DNA of 64,000 bases from Hormiphora californensis (lineage: Eukaryota; Ctenophora; Tentaculata; Cydippida; Pleurobrachiidae). This document shows positions 52,561-64,000 of the stretch, in pieces; the first letter of the stretch is position 1; every line of letters starts with the position of its first letter. Where the stretch lies: the NCBI GenBank assembly GCA_020137815.1, contig CM035355.1, positions 3,864,750 to 3,928,749 of the forward strand, read 5' to 3'. The notes below the pieces were generated by a model, which did no database searches, was not told the DNA's origin, and saw nothing but the letters and a program-made list of their open reading frames with translations. A program made the position numbers and the translations under genes.

Positions 52561-55048
52561 TCAGGTCGAGATGTGATCTAGCTCCTTATCAGTCTGGGCT
52601 ATAGCTTCCAGTGGGGATCTCTTGACTGCAGCTGGGCCTGACTGTTCCTCTTCAAGATCTCCTTCCTGAGAGGGAAGGGGTGTTAGAGGGTTGGTAAAGG
52701 GGGGGGGGGAGAGGCGGAGAGAGAGAGAGGTAGATAGGGCTAGAAAGATTGAGATTGAGAGAGGCGGAGAGAGAGAGGTAGATAGGGCTAGAAAGATTGA
52801 GATTGAGAGAGGCGGAGAGAGAGAGGTAGATAGGGCTAGAAAGATTGAGATTGAGAGAGGCGGAGAGATAGAGGTAGATAGGGCTAGAAAGATTGAGATT
52901 GAGAGAGGCGGAGAGAGAGAGGTAGATAGGGCTAGAAAGATTGAGATTGAGAGAGGCGGAGAGATAGAGGTAGATAGGGCTAGAAAGATTGAGATTGAGA
53001 GAGGCGGAGAGAGAGAGGTAGATAGGGCTAGAAAGATTGAGATTGAGAGAGGCGGAGAGAGAGAGGTAGATATAACTATTATGTTCTAACCCTCCCTTTA
53101 CATTTGTAAAGGTTTCGCCCGCGGGGCGTGCGAAAAACAGTCTAACCTGGCAAATAACTAGAGAGATAGTGAGGGAGAGACTGACAGCTACTGAGGGTGA
53201 AAGAGAGAGAATTCATAGAATGGTAGCAGGTAGGGCGAGAGAAAACATATAGATTTAAGGGTACACCTCGGCAAAACCTTGGTATCCTCTATGAATCCCT
53301 AAATTTTCAGCTTTCTAGCCCTAAAAATAAAATTTAGGGACCTTAAAAACCGGTTTTTAAGGTCAAACTTTGAGGGGCTGCAGCAAAAATATGAATTCGA
53401 GTTAAGGGCTAAAATTGCATATTTGAGGTCGGCTTGGTATGCCCTACAACCCCATATGGAGAGCTAAGCGGGCACTCGACAAAAATTTTGCCGAGGTGTA
53501 CCCTTAAAATATTTTGAATTGTCAACTACTAGTATAAAGAACTACAAAGTATAAACTAGCACTGGTTGCTCTCACCTTAAATAATGTCGATGCCATAACC
53601 ACTTGACGGCGAGCAGAGGAGCGTGACATACAACATAACCACTTTTCCCATCAATAACTAGCAGGGTCTGAGATAGTAGTTATCCTCTGATGGACTATTT
53701 TTGAGAAGGACAACCGTTGAACACCTGGAATTGAGTGTGTGGGTTACAGATATAACGTCAAGAGTAGGTTAGCCAATGGCAAATATATATAAATTCTCAA
53801 CATGCTGCGTAAGACCCATAACGATGTTATAACCCTCCTTTACATTTGTAAAAGAGGGCGGGGCGCACAGAAAGAGGATAGAACCAGGCAATAACGATGA
53901 GGCAGTAAAAATTGCGAGAGTCATGTGTGCTAATCGATTCTACTACAGTGTAAATTTTCGGGCTGACCTGTTGAACACCACCCCACCCAAAATACACACC
54001 AAAACTATCTCCCGAAACAGTTGCATTGTAAACTTGGTGAACCACTGTGTTTTGAGATTCCCTTGGTGATGAACCCGCAGTGTTGGTAATACATGTATGA
54101 CGTATGTGTGTACTGTTATACTGTGTATAACTGTACTGTGTAAAAATACTGTGAGTATACACATGTGCATTGTGCATTACATATAATTTGGTATAACTTC
54201 AGTAATCAGTGGTGCCTACCGTTTTACAGAGCTGACACTGGCACACGTCACCCACCACTCCCTCTTGTCATCTCACAGCTGTCATGTCACCTCAACACCA
54301 GATTTCTAAACTCATATTTGTTTACCTGGAGATAGGGCAAGGGGATGAGTAGAAGGGGTTCTAAAAATATTGTAATGGCAGTGCTTAATATGTCTTTAGT
54401 TTATGTACAAATCCCAGGTGGACTTTAACTAAGAAACAAAACTATCACCTACCAGAGTGAGGGGATGGGGATGAGATCACGTACCGGCTGGATGTGGTGG
54501 TTGAAGGTAGGACTGGGCTTGTTGCTGTGCATCAGTTCTTGCATCAGTAGTTGGGAGGAAATGTGTCGGGGAGACTGAAATTAGAGTGTGGGTTAGAGAG
54601 GGATGACACAGGTGATAGTGGGGGGATGGGGATACAAACTAGGGAAACCAATCAAGGGTCTAGTAACATGTAGTAAAATGACATCTACATACCGGGGGTA
54701 TTCCTTTGGCAAGATGGTGGGGGTGAACCATGAAGTTTGGTGGCATTCCCTTCATCCCCATGGGGTGGGGAGGGGTGAAGGGGCCAGGAGGGAAGGGTAG
54801 CTTGATACCACCACCCCTGGATGTTTCAATGGTGGGGACGGGTTTAGGTCCCTGATCCTGCTCAGTAGGGGATACACGGAGCATGCCAGGTCCCTCCCCA
54901 GATCGAGGTCTCATCCTGTTCTGCATATGGGTGGGGGTCAGGTTGATGTTCATCTCGTGGGATCTCCTCCTTGAACCCCCGCTCAGACCTCTTGATCATA
55001 ACGCTGGTAGGGGTGAATGCCATGGGGAAGGGACCTTTGTTCAACATT
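52561..55048 (-). CDS. Possible 4E-T (EIF4ENIF1)-like C-terminal region, with a frameshift
   Basis: Minus-strand exons 55048-54693, 54574-54485 and 52665-52561 join in phase and end in a TGA. The first exon begins after a good acceptor and contains AFTPTSVMIKRSERG, close to the FTPTSV-RK motif of the eIF4E-transporter 4E-T, an mRNA-decay and P-body factor. A Pro/Met-rich stretch follows (PFPPGPFTPPHPMGMKGMPP), then SSQLLMQELMHSN and finally KRSPLEAIAQTDKELDHIST. The frame changes inside exon 1 near a GGGGG run (about 54982-54986); one G fewer would restore it, so either an assembly error or a broken gene. Whether ATG 55047 is the true start is unknown; an N-terminal half is not visible. Confidence 0.35.
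52690..53075. repeat. 48-bp minisatellite, about eight copies
   Basis: Units of GAGGCGGAGAGAGAGAGGTA plus GATAGGGCTAGAAAGATTGA repeat every 48 bp, giving an open 16-residue repeat on the plus strand that is an artefact. It lies in an intron of the 52561-55048 gene. Confidence 0.92.
53269..53503. mobile_element. 235-bp TTAA element, short relative of the 1.39-kb palindromes
   Basis: The ends GGGTACACCTCGGCAAAA and complement are flanked by TTAA (53265-53268, 53504-53507). The right half aligns with the outer arm of the 1.39-kb elements (CGAGTGC, GTTGTAGG, CTCAAATATGCAATTT, CGAATTCATATTTTTGCT). Confidence 0.88.
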
Positions 55049-55539
55049 CTGCAGGGAGAAATAATTTGTTAATTAATCAATTAGTTAATCAAAACTGAAA
55101 GTGAATTGTTAGTAACGTTGTCTGGTAGAAACTAGATAGAAAGATTGTTAGGGAGTACCGGGTATCCATGTCTCATATAAGACTGTCCTCTTCGCGGCGA
55201 GCCTTAGGCCTGGTGCGGCTACGTGAGGTTGTGCGGTGTACACTGTACAGTCAGTGCCTGACAACGGGTATCCCCTAATGGGGGGACACTGTCCACACCC
55301 CGCTTATACACTAAACATATTGGTTCACAAATATTAAAAAATATATGTCCAACATGCGGACGTTTCCGCCCGTAGCTACCTCTAGCTGGGTTTAACAGTG
55401 TGTATATGTATGTACAAAAAACAGAATCAATAAACTGTCGTGATAACAAGTGATGAGTAGCGTGTAGAAGGGATGTTGTAAATAATTTGAATGAGGAATG
55501 AGGATGTGCTCGATATGGAGCAGCGCAAGGAAAAGGACC

Positions 55540-55745
55540 CAGGGATCGATGTGGAGGAGGTAGGAGTAAAGGACCCAGGGATCGATGAGGAGGAGGATGG
55601 GAAAGGACCCAAGGATCGATGTGGAGGAGGTAGGAGTAAAGGACCCAGAAATCAATGTGGAGGAGGTAGGAGTAGAGGGCCCAGGGATCAATGTGGAGTG
55701 AAAGTAGGAGTAAAGGACCCAGGGATCAACACGGAATAATGTAGG
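55540..55745. repeat. 36-bp minisatellite
   Basis: About six imperfect units of GGACCCAGGGATCGATGTGG plus AGGAGGTAGGAGTAAA. It adjoins the 3' side of the LINE fragment. Confidence 0.85.
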
Positions 55746-55887
55746 AGAGAAAGGATACAGGTATCGATGTGAAGGAATACACGAGAAAAAGGGAGCCCAG
55801 GAATCAGGAATAGGAGTTGGAGACAGTAGTTACTCAGGAATCCATGTGGATGTACCAAATGTAGGGAAGTGAGGATTATTTTGCCGA

Positions 55888-56331
55888 TCATTGGTTGTAT
55901 GCTCTAAAGAACAAGTGCGTCTTCAGGGATGTTTTAAAAGTAGTAAGGGATTCTGAGTCCCGGATTGATCGTGGTAGCTGATTCCATAATTTAGGTGCAG
56001 CAATACTGAAAGCGCCTCTAGTGTTTTCGTAGTGGTACTCACTCCTCCGCACCTCTTTCAGAGCGGTGACGTCATTATCCACTCGGAGTGATTTCACTTT
56101 CTGAGGCCGCTTCACTAACATCTCAGGCATGTATGGAGGGGATTGATCATGAAGAGTCTTGTATACCATCAAGCAAATTTTGTACTCTATTCGCTGTTTC
56201 ACAGGCAAGAAGTGTGATAGCATGCCAAGTTTTGTTACACCGCGTTTTCCTCTTTTCCCATAAATATATCGAGTCGCACTGTTCTGAACTTTCTGTAGGT
56301 CGCTCGAGCGGCGAGCCTCAGAATAATTCAT
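55888..56331 (-). pseudogene. 5'-truncated non-LTR retrotransposon (LINE) reverse transcriptase C-terminus
   Basis: The 147-codon frame matches the well-known end of CR1/Jockey/Rex-type polyproteins: SSDLQKVQNSATRYI, then LPVKQRIEYKICLMVYKTLH, QSPPYMPEML, and finally GAFSIAAPKLWNQLPRSIRD and LTTFKTSLKTHLF. An in-frame stop lies just upstream, so only the 3' end was inserted or retained. No catalytic part is present, so it cannot move by itself. Confidence 0.9.
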
Positions 56332-57427
56332 CGCTTAGATTTTCAATAGTTCCGGAAAAGTTTTGTCTTTGCTGCAGGCCCTTAGAACGGGTTAAGAGGA
56401 TGGGCCCTGGTCCGTGGCATGTGCGCAAAGTATTCTTGACTTTTCGAGTTTCGAAAAAAAACCGCGCAACTTTTTCAGTTCGCGCCGTCACGATTCACTT
56501 TGAAGATTCTTCAGCGCGCGCAATTTCTGTCCAAAACAAGCGCGTTTGCATATTTGCGCGTCCGATTTTCTTAATTAAGCAATTAACGATTAATTAAACA
56601 CTTTAGTTGGTCAAATTAGGTAAAATTATGTCGGAAAATGATAAATGTATTACTCTTTTAAAGTCAAAGTGTCCCAAAAAGTCCAATCACTGTTTGAAAT
56701 CATCCAACTTTGAGAGTCGATTCCTCTGTCCAGAAATCGTTTCTGGCTTATCCACCTATACGTTGCACCAGTTCAAGGGATTCTCTACCTGGGAAAAAAA
56801 GATGGTTACTTATAAAGCTGTCGTTTAGTGGGACTAAGGGTCGGGGGAAGAGAGGTCAAATTAATTCAAATGGCCGTCAGTTAAAGACCAGAAGAATAAG
56901 AGACAAATCCTTCGACACGAAGGTGTCAAATTGTCTCCTCTAACATATCCCAGAGTTTGGGAGTTTATGGATATTCCGTTCTCCCGTAATTGCCAAAAAA
57001 CCGATTTGAGCAAATCGGCGATTACGCCACGGTTTTTGAGAGTTTCAAATCGAGACCTGTTCGTTGCATTCATTTAGAACATGACCGATCAGAAAATCCA
57101 AAAATTAAAACGCTAACTAGCGCCGTTTAGCAGAACGAAGCATTCTACGAGTGCCCTAGTCGTGACTGTGCCCCCTATGTGAGGGGATCGCCCTACGGGC
57201 GCGCGAACATGGGGGGCGCGACGTGCCCAAGTTCTTGCTGTCCACAGGCCGGGAGCCTATTCTTCGCGGAGCGAGAATAGGTTGCAATGGAGCCAAGGTG
57301 ATACTAAGATAAGATACGGTTCCACTCTTTCAAAAAGAGGACACGACTGAAGGGTGCCTCAGTGAGGGACCAGGCATTGGCACTCCCAGTGGCGATTCCC
57401 CAATTCTCCATGCCATGATAATTATGG

Positions 57428-57655
57428 GGGAGACACACTGAAGTTGAGATCGCGCATTGAGATCTCAACTTTGTGAACGCTGAAGTTCAAGTTTCGCGGA
57501 AATTTGGAATCAGCCACCTTTGACAGAGATTACGGTAATACGACTACAAGCGGCGAGAGACCAATTTCTTCACTGGTATATCTCTAGAGGTGTTCTTGAT
57601 CCATACTGAGTCAATTTCACCGTTTATTGACATTTTTGGTGATCTCAACTTCAGT
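57428..57655. mobile_element. 228-bp MITE
   Basis: The ends GGGAGACACACTGAAGTTGAGATC (left) and GATCTCAACTTCAGTGTGTCTCC (right) are complementary over about 22 bp. Inside is the ATACGACTACAAGCGGCG word shared with 62275-62450. Target duplication unclear. Confidence 0.65.
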
Positions 57656-57903
57656 GTGTCTCCTTCCTTACCCCCAATAAGTTCAATTTGAATTTCTAGC
57701 GTCCTATCCTGCGGGAAGGCCATGTAACTCCCGTAGGCCACTCGAAGTAGAATCTCTCCAATAACAATGCTTACATTGAAACATTCACGTGAACTAAACC
57801 CCAGACCACGCGAACCCCACCTCCAGTTGAACTGTCCCAGTCCAACACCACCAATGATAACAAAGCAAAGAATTTCCGATTTCAAGTAAGAAACTATATT
57901 CAC
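57544..57903 (-). CDS. Unassigned 119-codon open frame
   Basis: The open frame follows a possible acceptor and includes a possible donor (AAT-GTAAGC), but its 3' third overlaps a MITE at 57428-57655. It lies downstream of the dynein-like gene on the same strand, so it could be part of that gene's 3' UTR or a chance frame. No homology recognised. Confidence 0.15.
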   Translation of the reverse strand: MNIVSYLKSEILCFVIIGGVGLGQFNWRWGSRGLGFSSRECFNVSIVIGEILLRVAYGSYMAFPQDRTLEIQIELIGGKEGDTLKLRSPKMSINGEIDSVWIKNTSRDIPVKKLVSRRL

Positions 57904-58088
57904 ATTTTACAAAAAGTGATCAACCGAAAACATGTACCTCGATACTAAAATAAGAGCTAATAAGATCGGGACCAAAACTTCTGATTTCAATTCCAAATTG
58001 TCCAAACTCTGTACAATTTACATGATTTACAAAACGTACAAAACTATTTACAGTTTCTCTTGTACAATGGTACATATTCATATCTGAG

Positions 58089-63986
<5,898 letters not shown>

Positions 63987-64000
63987 CTGCAGTGGAGAGA

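Noticed and set aside
52691..53089. 132-codon plus-strand frame with a 16-residue repeat
   Set aside because: It comes from a 48-bp intronic minisatellite with no gene context.

Overview
The window looks like nuclear DNA of a metazoan, most likely an early-branching marine invertebrate such as a sponge; the lineage is inference. The evidence is: genes split by GT-AG introns (mostly about 60-350 nt, some over 2 kb), animal gene families (choline-phosphate cytidylyltransferase, tubulin polyglutamylase subunit TPGS1, thymidine phosphorylase, inositol-3-phosphate synthase, a dynein heavy chain relative), a (TTAGGG)7 block, long (GA)n microsatellites and many non-autonomous transposons. No operon, CRISPR array, rRNA or tRNA was recognised.

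Layout, left to right. 1-722: a foldback repeat. 3358-4907 (-): a six-exon gene, possibly a degenerate 2-oxoglutarate oxygenase-like protein. 6304-10390 (+): choline-phosphate cytidylyltransferase (PCYT1-like, 7 exons). 10732-19983 (+): TPGS1 (7 exons), whose introns 3 and 4 hold a roughly 470-bp satellite and nested foldback transposons. 20601-21924 (-): a secreted protein with a fascin-like beta-trefoil and an aerolysin-like region. 23411-24593 (-): an unrecognised Pro/Ala-rich gene with frame problems. 25599-27596: two transposons. 28584-29952 (-): a small five-exon basic/coiled-coil gene. 33336-38279 (-): thymidine phosphorylase (11 exons) with a 1.57-kb foldback in one intron. 38280-44250: repeats only. 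44437-48091 (+): inositol-3-phosphate synthase (9 exons) behind a TATA box. 49000-52450: small transposons. 52561-55048 (-): a possible 4E-T-like C-terminus with a frameshift. 55888-56331 (-): a LINE 3' end. 58089-63986 (-): the C-terminal 12 exons of a dynein heavy chain-like protein, probably DNHD1-like, ending in a long S/T-P-rich tail coded by a 27-bp minisatellite.

The genes are unrelated housekeeping or cytoskeletal genes and form no visible pathway. I rebuilt exons by hand from splice signals. For the main genes the exon lengths sum to a whole number of codons with matching phases (PCYT1 885 nt, TPGS1 699, TYMP 1344, ISYNA1 1638, dynein-like 3429, oxygenase-like 945), which is strong internal support.

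The most unusual content is the set of long inverted-repeat (foldback) elements. At least four families have exact target-site duplications (TTAA, 8 bp, 9 bp, TA), one is nested in another, one has an inferable empty site, and the 1.39-kb TTAA family carries a roughly 115-bp segment that differs between copies but matches between the two arms of each copy. Two genes also carry tandemly duplicated splice donors.
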